Part shown: positions 27,136 through 35,805 of the stretch, piece after piece | How the letters are laid out: each line of letters begins with the position of its first letter | Numbering within the stretch: the stretch's first letter is position 1 | Source: RYN-230 sp963717125 | GTDB lineage: Bacteria > Actinomycetota > Actinomycetes > Streptosporangiales > Streptosporangiaceae | Reading direction: 5' to 3' | Length of the DNA: 64,000 nt | Assembly: GCA_963717125.1 (NCBI GenBank) | Contig: CAVQVG010000013.1 | Location: forward strand, 434,001-498,000 | The notes under the pieces: model-generated | What the model was told of the DNA's origin: nothing | Databases searched by the model: none | What the model saw: the letters and a program-made list of their open reading frames with translations, nothing else | Position numbers and translations under genes: made by a program

Positions 27136-27987
27136 TCATGTCCATGTGACAACTGTCTTCTCGTCCAGAATCCCAATAAAGAACGACAAGTTGGCGCGTA
27201 CACCAAAGCTCACCTCCACAGCATGAACGTACGCGCCATTGAAAACGTATATGTCACCAGCTCGTACGTCCAAACGCAGCTCTTTGAATTCTGTGAGACC
27301 CGACGACGGATATGGAAATCCAGTGTATTTGACGCCCAGCCGCTCCCGGGTCGCCTCATCGGGCCGCACGTTCCAAATGACCAGACGCCCTCCTTCCCCG
27401 TTTGCCAGACACATGTTTACGGCACAAACATTATGTTCTGTGACGCGTTGGATCTCGAATCCGGTTTGGCGTGGATCCCGGCATTGAGACATGTCCTCGT
27501 GCGGGTAAAGGGCAAATGCGCCCTCGGCATCCCAAGATCTAATCAGCGCGGGGCATGCCTTTTGGCCGTTCATTTCGGCGACCCTTAAATCGACGCCGTC
27601 ACGTCGCATCCTATCGCGTACAATGTCGTTGAACCAAACCCATGGGGACCCGTCTGCGCATACCAGGCTTTCGACACTCGCTGTCACCTCCGCTGCCTCA
27701 GCGAGGTACGTCTCTGCCGACTTATCAAAATGATACGTGCCGAGAAAATAGGAGGAGACGTCTGTGCGATGCTTGGTTGCTGGATTGCGCCAAAACTCCT
27801 GGAGCAGCGCACCTGAAACCCTCGGGTCGATGGCGCCACGATAGATAATCCCTAGATACTCGCCACGGAGCACGTCGATAACGCATTCAGGATCAAAAGT
27901 GGGGCGTTCTTTGAAGCTAAAATATGACTCTGCGGCAACGCTTCCACTAATCAGCGAGCTTGACGTGAACCCAGATATGTCATTCAA
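27136..27987 (-). CDS. Fe(II)/2-oxoglutarate-dependent oxygenase
   Basis: A 283-residue non-haem iron oxygenase. It has His163-x-Asp165 (YPHEDMSQ), distal His255 (NGAYVHAVE) and Arg264 (GVRANLSFF). The order and spacing fit a double-stranded beta-helix hydroxylase. The acidic residue in HxD argues against a SyrB2-like halogenase, which would carry Gly/Ala there. The start is TTG 27987 with GAAGG upstream; no ATG/GTG alternative fits. Base composition is clearly lower in GC than the surroundings. It probably hydroxylates an amino-acid side chain of the peptide product; the substrate is unknown. Confidence 0.8.
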   Translation of the reverse strand: MNDISGFTSSSLISGSVAAESYFSFKERPTFDPECVIDVLRGEYLGIIYRGAIDPRVSGALLQEFWRNPATKHRTDVSSYFLGTYHFDKSAETYLAEAAEVTASVESLVCADGSPWVWFNDIVRDRMRRDGVDLRVAEMNGQKACPALIRSWDAEGAFALYPHEDMSQCRDPRQTGFEIQRVTEHNVCAVNMCLANGEGGRLVIWNVRPDEATRERLGVKYTGFPYPSSGLTEFKELRLDVRAGDIYVFNGAYVHAVEVSFGVRANLSFFIGILDEKTVVTWT

Positions 27988-28234
27988 CTTTGCACCTTCG
28001 CAGAACTCATTTTAGGTGGCATGTAGCTTCGGTGCCTTGCGTATGTCGCAGTAATCGTAATGGTTCAAACTTACTTGCGCGATGCCTTAAATGTCAATAG
28101 GACGACGAGCAATAAGTGGAATCGGACCCTTTGTCATGGTGGCCCGCGTTAGAGAACGGACTGCCGAGAACCGGCTGACCCAAGAACCACAGCCGCTGGT
28201 GAGCGACTGCCTAGGCGCAATGGCGTTAACTTAA

Positions 28235-28500
28235 GCCGAAATGGGTGTAAGACCGCCCGCGTGCCGAGGCCAGGACAGCAGGTAGTAGCCGGGGACCGGC
28301 TGGCGGGCCGGATCGGGGTCGGGGTTCTGGCGAGGGTGTTCCCGCCGGAGCTGGGTGGACCGGGTCGTCGATGAGACGGGTACGCGTGAGCAGCGCAAGG
28401 CGCACGCCGCCGATGATCTGCTCGGAGATCTACGGGCGCAAGATCAAGCGCCCCGGCGGCCGGTACAAGGCCACAAACCTGGCGAGAGCGCCCGGCTGAC
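28235..28500 (+). mobile_element. IS4-family transposase remnant
   Basis: In alternating plus-strand frames one reads DRLAGRIGVGVLARVFPPEL, then VDRVVDETGTREQRKA, then EIYGRKIKRPGGRYKATNLA. This is a scrambled IS4-type transposase start, with the middle missing. The rest of 27988-28607 shows no gene. No terminal inverted repeats were identified. Confidence 0.5.
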
Positions 28501-28607
28501 TACGCTGACCAGGATCGTTTTTGGCTGATGCCAGCGCCCGACTAACTCAATGTCATTAGCGCTAGGCCGTCAACATCACGTCAGCAGACCTAATATATAG
28601 GTTCGGC

Positions 28608-30653
28608 TCACTCCGCGAATGTGTCGGGGGAGTACTGGGGCAGCGGGAAGACCGGCTGCACAGTTTCCGGCAACCCGGCCCATCGGAGCATGCCGTGCCT
28701 TCTCAGGTCGAGCACGATATCGACCGCCTCCTCCATGTCGATGTCGATCTCGTCGACGATCTCACGCATCGACCGGGCACCGTCTGCCAACTCGAGGACC
28801 CTGACGCCGACCGGGGCGACGTGGGCCGCGGCCGAGGTCTCAGCCGCATTTCCCCCCCAGATCTCTAGATGGCCACCCGTCCGTCTCGTTTCGGCCTGGG
28901 CACGCACCGGGCAAAGAGCGGTGAGGTCCGGCGCCCTGATTTCGAGATCACCGATGAAGAGCCGGTCGAGTCGTGAGCCGTAGAGGCAGTCCATGGCCTC
29001 CTCCGGGCGTTCAACGATCGGCATCCCGCGCAGGTTGAACGAGGTGTTAAGTACTACTGGCAGGCCGGTTTCGTTTTCGAAAGCCTCGATCAGCGCACGG
29101 AAGGGACCGGGCGTGTCCTCGTCCACGGTCTGGACGCGGCAGGTACCGTCCACGTGGACGATCTCGCTGATTTTTTCTCGCTGACACGGCAACACCGGGC
29201 AGACGAGAAGCATGAAAGGGCTTTCCGGGGTCGGAATGTCGAACCACTTGTCGGCCTGTTCAGCCAGAACGGACCCCGCGAAAGGGCGGAACGACTCGCG
29301 GAACTTCACCCTGGCGTTCAGCCGGTCCTTCATCCCCGCGATCCCCGGGTGGCACAGGACTGACCGCGCGCCCAGCGCTCTTGGCCCGAACTCGGCCCGA
29401 TCCTGAAACCAGCCCACGATCTCGCCATGTCTGATCGCCGCCGCCGCGGCGCCGGCGATCTCGGCAGTTCCCGCATGACGCCGCACAGGGAGTCGCCATC
29501 GGTCCGCCACCGCCTGGATGTCCTGCCCGGAGAGTCTGGACGGACCGAGGTAGACGTGCTTGAGCGGCGGCCCGACCACGGTCTGCTGCCCGGCCAGGTG
29601 GTGATGCGCGTAGAGTGCCGCGCCCGCGGCGTTTCCATCGTCAGTGGCGGCGGGGAAGACGAACATCCGGTCGATTTCTGTCTCGCGCATTATCCGGGTG
29701 TTCAGCAACGAATTAAGGAAACACCCGCCGGAGAGCACCAGGGACCGGCTCCCGGTTCTCGCCAGGACGTCACGTGTCACGTGCAAGCACGCCTCTTCGA
29801 ACTCGTCCTGAACCTGCGCGGCTAGATCGTAGTGGAACTGCAGGTAGGGCGAGTGTGATGGGCGCGGGACCAACCGGAGCTCACCGTCCTGGCGGATGGC
29901 GAGACTGAGTTCTACGAGCGAATCGGCGGCGCGCTCGAACGACAGGCCGCCCTCGGGTGTGGTCTCGATGAAGAGATTCTCCGCAGACAGCCGCTTACCG
30001 TAGGACGCGAGCCCCATGGTCTTGCCGGCGTCGTCGTAGGTGGTGTCGGCTTCGCAGAACCCGAGTGCCAGAGTGACGACGCGGTAGATTTCGCCGATAC
30101 CGCACAGCTCTCCCGGTACCCAAATGCTGCCGTCACGCCGGTAGCCTGCGATACGGTCCGCGTTGCGCAGCACTTGCAACACGCGCTCTGGGGTGGCTCC
30201 GGTACGGAAGAAGAACGCCGTCTCGCGTTCTCGGCCGGAGCCGACGCGCGAGCCGTAGGCATCGATCACGCACGCCGCCGCCTCGTCGAATCCTGACGAG
30301 TAGAACGCCGCGCTCGCATGGGCCAGGTGATGGCCGGGATGCGGGAGCTGTAGAGACCGTTCCGGCGGGGTCACCAGGCCGAGCACACCGGCCAACCGAG
30401 CCTCGTCCTCGGCATCGCGCGATTCGGTCGATGTCGCAATCCAATAATCGATGTCTGAAGGAACAAGGCCCGTGCCGGACAGAATTTCGTTCGTAAGATC
30501 AGCCATGGCCGCCGCATAGACATACAACGGGACCGTGCCTCGCTTTATCCGTGTCGTGCGCTCCAACGCTAATGCCACACGAATAATGCCATCCTCTACA
30601 AGGCAGGCGCTGCTATCGTGACTCAAGTTAAATCCAATGATGCGAACAGCCAT
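28608..30653 (-). CDS. O-carbamoyltransferase (NodU/CmcH/TobZ family) with C-terminal PqqD-like domain
   Basis: A 681-residue enzyme. The N-terminal Kae1-like half shows IIGFNLSHDSSACLV, HPGHHLAHASAAFYSSGF and LVLSGGCFLNSLLNTRI. The YrdC-like C-terminal half shows GWFQDRAEFGPRALGARS and LNTSFNLRGMPIVERPEEA. Family members make a carbamoyl-adenylate from carbamoyl phosphate and ATP and carbamoylate a hydroxyl of a natural product. Typical proteins end near 560-590. This one adds ~80 residues, RVLELADGARSMREIVDEI followed by RRHGMLRWAG, which looks like a PqqD/winged-helix peptide-binding domain. Start ATG 30653; a TTG at 30665 is less likely. A tailoring role in the NRPS pathway is probable. 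Confidence 0.9.
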   Translation of the reverse strand: MAVRIIGFNLSHDSSACLVEDGIIRVALALERTTRIKRGTVPLYVYAAAMADLTNEILSGTGLVPSDIDYWIATSTESRDAEDEARLAGVLGLVTPPERSLQLPHPGHHLAHASAAFYSSGFDEAAACVIDAYGSRVGSGRERETAFFFRTGATPERVLQVLRNADRIAGYRRDGSIWVPGELCGIGEIYRVVTLALGFCEADTTYDDAGKTMGLASYGKRLSAENLFIETTPEGGLSFERAADSLVELSLAIRQDGELRLVPRPSHSPYLQFHYDLAAQVQDEFEEACLHVTRDVLARTGSRSLVLSGGCFLNSLLNTRIMRETEIDRMFVFPAATDDGNAAGAALYAHHHLAGQQTVVGPPLKHVYLGPSRLSGQDIQAVADRWRLPVRRHAGTAEIAGAAAAAIRHGEIVGWFQDRAEFGPRALGARSVLCHPGIAGMKDRLNARVKFRESFRPFAGSVLAEQADKWFDIPTPESPFMLLVCPVLPCQREKISEIVHVDGTCRVQTVDEDTPGPFRALIEAFENETGLPVVLNTSFNLRGMPIVERPEEAMDCLYGSRLDRLFIGDLEIRAPDLTALCPVRAQAETRRTGGHLEIWGGNAAETSAAAHVAPVGVRVLELADGARSMREIVDEIDIDMEEAVDIVLDLRRHGMLRWAGLPETVQPVFPLPQYSPDTFAE

Positions 30654-30919
30654 GCAGAATACCAATCACTCGGGAAGCGGCGGGCTACTTATTTGCCGTA
30701 TAGCAAAGGCGCGCCTAAACGACTTTATAGGCTTGCGGCAGCACTCTAAGCGGAGCGCTTGCGATCACGCAAGCACATTGACAATGCCTGCAGTGGTCCC
30801 GGCTGTTGACAGTAACTCAGACCCGATTCCGCGAGTAAGCGGGTGACGCGGCCCTTCAGATGCCGATAGGTGCCGCCCTGACCTGGGATGATGATCATTG
30901 CGACGTGACGATCATCTCA

Positions 30920-31255
30920 GCGGGGAAGGCACCTATCTGGTGGCCAGGATACGCGGCAGGAAGCGGAAGCGGCGGCAGGCGCGGATCGGCGCGCCGGATG
31001 CGGCGCTGACCCGAACGCGGGGCTGGCCGCGGTCAGCGAACTGTGTGACCGGCCGGGGCTGAGTTCCACCACCGCGGCGGGCCTGGCCCGCCGGACGACC
31101 GCCGGGCAGTGGCAGGCCGTGGAGCGGGCGTCGCGGCGGTCACGCGGCGGATGCTGGAACTGCTGCCGGCGCCGCGTACTGGCTGCCGTGCCCGAGCGGG
31201 TCCGGGCCGGGGGCCGGGTGGCGGCACGCGTGGACGCCGGTCGCAACCACCCGCA
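30920..31255 (+). mobile_element. IS1380-family transposase remnant
   Basis: Plus-strand frames give NAGLAAVSELCDRPGL, then TTAAGLARRTTAGQWQAVE, VAAVTRRMLELLPAP and PERVRAGGRVAARVDAG, matching the N-terminal and central parts of an IS1380-type transposase. There are frame changes and internal deletions: the ~50-residue stretch after SELCDR is missing. It differs in subtype from the fragment at 17.7-18.1 kb. No intact end is seen. Confidence 0.6.
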
Positions 31256-31981
31256 TTTCTCCTGTCCCCCTGTCTCCCTTGTTCTGAGCGGTACGAGCAC
31301 CTAACAACTACAGGCGCCGCACTCAAGGAGACTTTCCGTAGAACCCCATCACGTCTCAATCGGTACAACGTTACGCGGCAGGTCGGGAGACTCCGGACTA
31401 CTAACCTAGTGCAGCCAGTCTTCGATCGACCAGCGGCGGCCGATGGCGTCGGCGAGAGCGGCAGGACCGGCAGCGCCTGCCGCCCAAGACCCAGCTTGGG
31501 TCGGCACGAACCAAGCTGCCTGTGGTACGGCGGACGATGCTGGCCAGGTGGGGAGGGTCGCGAGGCAACGGCAGCGTGGCCGGGGAGAAGCGCAGCGGAG
31601 GCGATGGCAGGTACGGAAGACTATGGTGATCGGTTCATCTACCTGGGGTTTTGCGAGACCAAGCGGGAAAGGCTCATTGAGCCGTAGACGATCTAGCCGG
31701 CATCAGGGCGATCTGATACGGTTTTGACCAGTACGAGGTGACTAGCAGGGAATGACGCCGACACTTTGGGTGGCAAGGCGGCTGGTTTGCATTAATGGGG
31801 TATTGTGCAGGACACCTAATTGGTATTAGTAGCCACTATCCGTAATCGAATTACATACGATCGTGCCCACGGGGGTGCGGCAGGCAAAGGTTTCGGACCA
31901 CGGCGACGTGCGCTGACGAATTTATAGCCAGTACTGTTCTCGTCGCTTGCGCTTGTCCAGGATGTGCGACGGGAGGCTACT
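31256..31981. other. Non-coding stretch upstream of StrR-like regulator
   Basis: About 725 bases. A minus-strand frame near 31440 reads AIGRRWSIEDWLH, which resembles a transposase C-terminus but is isolated. From 31700 onward the sequence is markedly AT-richer (e.g. TTGCATTAATGGGGTATTG, TAATTGGTATTAGTAG), as expected for promoter DNA. GGGAGG at 31970-31975 is the ribosome-binding site of the regulator. I see no intact gene. Confidence 0.4.
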
Positions 31982-33052
31982 GTGGGTCATCTGGGTGCTG
32001 GTTCACGTCAGTCTGCACGTGGCGGGGCGGCCGCCGGTGAGGCTGAGCATGTTGAAGTCTCCCAGCAGGAGATCGTGGCTGTTCCGGTCTTTGCTCTGCA
32101 GCCTGGTGAGTCTCCGCGGCTGGAGGGAGAGGACAAGGCTCATGTCGCGCGGCTGGCCGAGAGCGAAACGCCACTACCGCCGATTCTTGTGGACCGTCGC
32201 ACTATGCGGGTGATCGACGGGCTGCACCGTCTTCTGGCTGCCTCCTTAAAGGGGCAGGATACGATCGATGCTGAGTTCTTCGATGGAAGCTTCGCGGATG
32301 CGTTCCTGCGTGCTGTCGAAGCGAATGTTACGCATGGCTTACCGCTGTCGCAGGCTGATCGCCGGGCTGCGACAGCGCGGATCATTGCGTCGCATCCCCA
32401 CCTGTCTGACCGGGCGATCGCGGAGTCGGCTGGCCTGGCGGCCAGGACCGTGGCAGCGATCCGGCGACGTTCAACTAATGGGCAATCGCAGTTGAACGCG
32501 CGAGTCGGCAGGGATGGCAGGGTCCGCCCGCTGAGCGGCGTGGAGGGGCGCCTACGGGCTGCGGAACTGATGGCCGAAAATCCCCGGGCGTCGTTGCGTG
32601 AGGTGGCACGGGGCGCGGGGGTCTCACCAGCGACGGCGCGTGATGTCCGTAAACGCCTGGAACGCGGTGAGGAGCCCTCGTCGGCCCAGCCGGGTGCGGG
32701 CAGCGGCAGTGATGGCTCCGCGGGGCACGGCCAGCCTGCCCGCCCGCCGGTCCGGCGGGCAGTGCGGATGGTGCCACCGGCTCCGGCCTTTGTGCTGGAG
32801 AAGTTGCTGCGTAACCCTTCGCTGCGTCACAACGAGCAGGGGCGGCGGCTGTTGCGCTTGCTTCAGCACAATGCAGTCGGATCGCAGGAGTGGCCCGGTG
32901 TGATCGCTGCGGTACCCCCTCATTGCACGGCTTTAGTCGTGCAGCTCGCCCGCCAGTATTCAGAGATGTGGCAGGACTTCGCGCGGGAACTGGATGAGCG
33001 TGCGCGGGTCATCGACCCGTGGGCGAATCAGCAGGCGAATGGCCGGAAGTGA
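31982..33052 (+). CDS. StrR/Bbr-like pathway-specific activator (ParB-N fold)
   Basis: A 356-residue regulator. It begins with a ParB/StrR-type N-terminal domain (PGESPRLEGEDKAHVARLAE, PPILVDRRTMRVIDGLHRL), then an HTH region (LPLSQADRRAATARIIASHPH, SDRAIAESAGLAARTVAAI) and a second HTH-like block (REVARGAGVSPATARDV), with a C-terminal extension. StrR, NovG, Bbr and Tei15*-type proteins have this layout and activate antibiotic clusters. GTG 31982 is chosen over GTG 31964 because of GGGAGG at good spacing. Three TTA codons (32246, 32339, 32933) suggest control by the bldA tRNA. It is the best candidate master activator of the NRPS cluster. Confidence 0.88.
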   Translation: MGHLGAGSRQSARGGAAAGEAEHVEVSQQEIVAVPVFALQPGESPRLEGEDKAHVARLAESETPLPPILVDRRTMRVIDGLHRLLAASLKGQDTIDAEFFDGSFADAFLRAVEANVTHGLPLSQADRRAATARIIASHPHLSDRAIAESAGLAARTVAAIRRRSTNGQSQLNARVGRDGRVRPLSGVEGRLRAAELMAENPRASLREVARGAGVSPATARDVRKRLERGEEPSSAQPGAGSGSDGSAGHGQPARPPVRRAVRMVPPAPAFVLEKLLRNPSLRHNEQGRRLLRLLQHNAVGSQEWPGVIAAVPPHCTALVVQLARQYSEMWQDFARELDERARVIDPWANQQANGRK

Positions 33053-33134
33053 GCGGCATAGCAGATGGTCGGCGTGCCCGGGTGGCCTTGATCCCTGAGC
33101 TGGGCCGAATGGTGCACTGGTGACACCGGAGCAT

Positions 33135-33318
33135 TGAGTCCTCCAGTGTGTACTCGCCTCTGCCGTCAGACTCCCAGCGGACACCGTCGCTGGCGGCCAA
33201 GCCGGCCCGGCGGGTGGTCAGGATCACCCGCTCAGCCACGATGAACGTGGAGTAAAGCCGGCACCGAACTGGCCGATAAGAGTCGCGTCCTTGCGCTGGT
33301 CACCAGTCAACAGGTGCT
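33135..33318 (-). pseudogene. htpG fragment
   Basis: On the minus strand, two frames give LTGDQRKDATLIGQFGAGF and then STFIVAERVILTTRRAGL followed by DGVRWESDGRGEYTLE. This corresponds to about residues 115-175 of the HtpG proteins at 12.4 and 15.5 kb. A base is missing at GGCTTTACTCC (the Tyr codon of GFYSSF). The rest of the gene is absent. It sits directly downstream of the intact StrR-like gene, in opposite orientation. Confidence 0.85.
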
Positions 33319-33510
33319 GACCTTCTTGGCGCGGGACACCGGCTCTCACAACCTGGTCTACGCCAACGCCGACCTCACCAAGGCCAGCCAGAACCGTGAG
33401 GTGATCGCGTCTGCGACCACTGGAAGCACCAGCATCACCGTCGAGATCAACCCCCGCGCATACTCACCCGTCCTCCGCCGCACCGCCCTGCCAGCCGACA
33501 CTCAGCACAG
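33319..33510 (+). mobile_element. Possible transposase fragment
   Basis: The plus-strand frame reads HNLVYANADLTKASQNREVI before becoming nondescript. The segment YANADLTKASQ...EV resembles the central part of some actinobacterial IS transposases (YANA.LTKA...EV.F), but it is too short to be sure. It abuts the htpG fragment. Nothing is recognisable between ~33515 and 33640 apart from the promoter area of the next gene. Confidence 0.3.
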
Positions 33511-33640
33511 ATGACCCAGCCAGCCGGTAACAGTTGCGGAGGCTTGCGTTGCTCAAGCCCAACAGAGTCGCCGATGGGCTCGTCCTGAGATCTGGCAACT
33601 ACTGGTTGCTTTTATTCAAAATAGACGATACAGTAGCAGC

Positions 33641-34408
33641 ATGATGATACAGCCACCCTCTCTTGACAGTCTTATCGAGCAGATCCGCGTGCATCACCCG
33701 TACGCGACGTCCGGCCCGCTCGAGCGGGTGATGGACGCGGCGGAGACTGCGACGGCGGTCAGCCAGCTCGGTGGGCATCTAGTTGACTTCTTCATCGACG
33801 AAGCGCGCCGCGACGGTGAGTCCTGGGCCGCGATAGGCGAGCGGCTCGGGATCAGCCGCCAGGCGGTTCAGAAGCGCTACGCCGCCCGCCCCAGCGACGC
33901 TGATCCGAAGCGCCCCAGCGTCTTCGACGCGATGGCCAACGACGGAAAGCGCGTCGTTAAGCAGTCCGAGGAAGAAGCTCGCAGCCGACGGTCCGGCCAC
34001 CGCGGCACTGAGCACTTTCTTCTGGCCATAGCCGCCGAGTCCGAGTCTGTCGGCGCAAGGTCGCTCACCCTCTGCGGGGCGCCTCCCCCGGTCATCGTCG
34101 CGGCGATCAACGGACGCATCGGCGTCCCGAGCGGTGAGCCCAGCACAGGCAAGATCCCTCCCACGCCCGACGGATCCGCCGTTCTCGAGCACGCCCTGCG
34201 CGAATCGGTGCGCCTGGGACACGACTACGTCGGAACCGGCCACCTTGCCCTGGGCTGTCTCACCGTCCAGGACGGTCTCGCCGCCGAGATACTGAACAAC
34301 CTCGGCGTGACCTACAACGACCTGCGCCAGGCCGTCATCAAGCTCGCTCCCACCGATGCGCCGAAGTTCGGCGACAAAAGGGTGGACTGGGAGCAGCCGG
34401 GCTCGTAG
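33641..34408 (+). CDS. HTH plus Clp N-terminal-domain protein
   Basis: A 255-residue protein without an AAA+ module. Residues ~50-90 form an HTH (SWAAIGERLGISRQAVQKRYA). Residues ~95-245 hold a ClpA/ClpB-type N-domain pair of motifs: RRSGHRGTEHFLLAIAAE in the first half, HALRESVRLGHDYVGTGHLALGCL in the second. Clp N-domains bind protein clients or adaptors. A free-standing HTH-ClpN protein is usually annotated as a Clp-amino-terminal-domain protein of unknown role, possibly a stress regulator or adaptor. Start at ATG 33641 (MMIQ); ATG 33644 is equivalent. No operon partner is evident. Confidence 0.78.
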   Translation: MMIQPPSLDSLIEQIRVHHPYATSGPLERVMDAAETATAVSQLGGHLVDFFIDEARRDGESWAAIGERLGISRQAVQKRYAARPSDADPKRPSVFDAMANDGKRVVKQSEEEARSRRSGHRGTEHFLLAIAAESESVGARSLTLCGAPPPVIVAAINGRIGVPSGEPSTGKIPPTPDGSAVLEHALRESVRLGHDYVGTGHLALGCLTVQDGLAAEILNNLGVTYNDLRQAVIKLAPTDAPKFGDKRVDWEQPGS

Positions 34409-34905
34409 GCCTGCGGGGGCTGGCTAGGTTCAGACACTGGCAAAGGGGTGACCGGCGGGTCGCTCCCGTGACGGGAGCACGTGGTTCCCAGGGCTGGTAC
34501 GCCGGTGAGCTCCGGAGATTCCATCCGGTGGGCGGAATGCGAAGGGCGGGCTCTGGCCCGTGCTCGCGGTCCGGCGGCCGGCGGTCCGGCGGCGCTGCCG
34601 CATGATGCGGGCGAACGCCGGGCGTAGCTGAGCTGGGAGTTGTACTGGCCGCTGGTCTCGCCCAGAGCGGCGGCGGCACGGCCATAGTTGCTGACGAACC
34701 GGCTGGCGATGGCGTTGCCACCCGCAGGATCGGCGCTTGCTCCGACGGGAGCCGTCGCCTATGCGGCCACGCTCCGCGCCGCGGTCGTGGTGATCTGCGT
34801 CCTGAGCGAGCAGGCCGCGGGCGCTGGGAGCGGTCCGAACAAGCCATTCGTAAATTCTGGCGTATTCCGCGAACCGGTTGCGGCCGGAGCGCAATAGAGA
34901 CGGTG
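34409..34905. other. Intergenic stretch, no gene supported
   Basis: About 500 bases. GACGGTGATGGAC at the end leads into the sigma-factor relic. An inverted repeat CGCTCCCGTGACGGGAGC lies at 34461-34478, a short hairpin that could end transcription of the HTH-ClpN gene. One minus-strand frame reads AIASRFVSNYGRAAAALGE, but it has no supporting context. Confidence 0.35.
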
Positions 34906-35065
34906 ATGGACGACGATGAGCTGATCGCTGCCGCAGCCGGTCGCGGAGGTGGCGGAGCTGATGGGTGTTCCGGTGGGCACGGTGAAAAGTCGTGCGTACC
35001 GGGCCCGGCGGCTGTTGCGGGCGGCGTTGCGTGGTGGGCCGCTGGCGGAGGGAGGTGCCAGGTGA
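34906..35065 (+). pseudogene. ECF sigma factor remnant (internal deletion)
   Basis: ATG 34906 begins MDDDELIAAAA, a usual sigma-70-like N-terminus. After ~14 codons a different frame takes over, reading REVAELMGVPVGTVKSRAYRARRLLRAALRG, a clear region 4 HTH, and stopping at 35065. Regions 2 and 3 (~100 residues) are missing and the two parts are out of frame. The stop overlaps the ATG of the next membrane protein, so the original gene was the first in the exporter operon. Confidence 0.75.
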
Positions 35066-35805
35066 TGGGTGCTGATGGGGGGCCGCCGGGTGACGTGGCG
35101 GGGGGTGCGCGGCTGGATCTGGGGGGTGGTGAGCCTGATCTGGGCCGGGTGTGGCTGGGGGTGGCGGCGCAGGTGTGGCGGCGCAGGGTGGGGTGGCTGG
35201 AGCGGGTAGCCGGGCGGCTGCTGCGGTCGCCGGGGCTGGCCCGGGCGCTGGTGACCACTCCGTCGCTGCTGGTGCCGTGGCTGATCGCCAGCGCGGTGGT
35301 GCTCGGCGCTGGGGCGGCCGCGACGGCGGGTACCGGCCAGCCGCTGGTGGCGCTGATGGCGCCTGCTGTGGCGGCGGCGGGTATCGCTTATGCCTACGGG
35401 CCTGGTATCGACCCGGCGTGGGAGTTGTCGCGCAGCATGGCGGTCAGCGACCGGATGGTGCTGCTGGTGCGTGCGCTGGGGGTGTTCGCTGCCGACGCGG
35501 TGCTCGGGATCGCCGCGTCGGCGGCGTCGGGTGCCGCGGCCGGGATCACGTTCGGCTGGCTGGTCCCGGTGACCGCGGTGTCGGCGCTGGCGCTGGCCGC
35601 CGCGACGGTGGCCCGGTCAGCGAACGTGGGGGTGGCTGCGGGGCTGGCCAGCTGGGTGATCACGGTGCTGGGCGGGCAGGCAGTGACCGGGCAGCCGGGG
35701 AGCGTGGTCACCGACACGTCTTTGTACCTGCCTTATCTGACGGTCGCTGCCTTGTGCACGGTGATCATGGTGAGCAAGACCAGGATTTTGAGAGGATCGT
35801 CATGA
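35065..35805 (+). CDS. Membrane protein of ABC exporter operon
   Basis: A 246-residue protein with a soluble N-terminus (~55 residues) and six hydrophobic helices, e.g. VPWLIASAVVLGAGAAATAG, LVALMAPAVAAAGIAYAYG, AADAVLGIAASAASGAAAG and LYLPYLTVAALCTVIM. ATG 35065 overlaps the stop of the sigma relic and has GGAGGG upstream. It is coupled to the ATPase by ATGA. In similar sigma-membrane protein-ATPase-permease operons this position holds an anti-sigma or transporter-associated protein; no zinc-finger anti-sigma motif is visible. Function unknown. Confidence 0.7.
   Translation: MGADGGPPGDVAGGARLDLGGGEPDLGRVWLGVAAQVWRRRVGWLERVAGRLLRSPGLARALVTTPSLLVPWLIASAVVLGAGAAATAGTGQPLVALMAPAVAAAGIAYAYGPGIDPAWELSRSMAVSDRMVLLVRALGVFAADAVLGIAASAASGAAAGITFGWLVPVTAVSALALAAATVARSANVGVAAGLASWVITVLGGQAVTGQPGSVVTDTSLYLPYLTVAALCTVIMVSKTRILRGSS

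Noticed and set aside
27136..27987. SyrB2-like aliphatic halogenase
   Set aside because: The iron-binding motif is HxD (HED), which hydroxylases keep. SyrB2-type halogenases have Gly or Ala in place of Asp.
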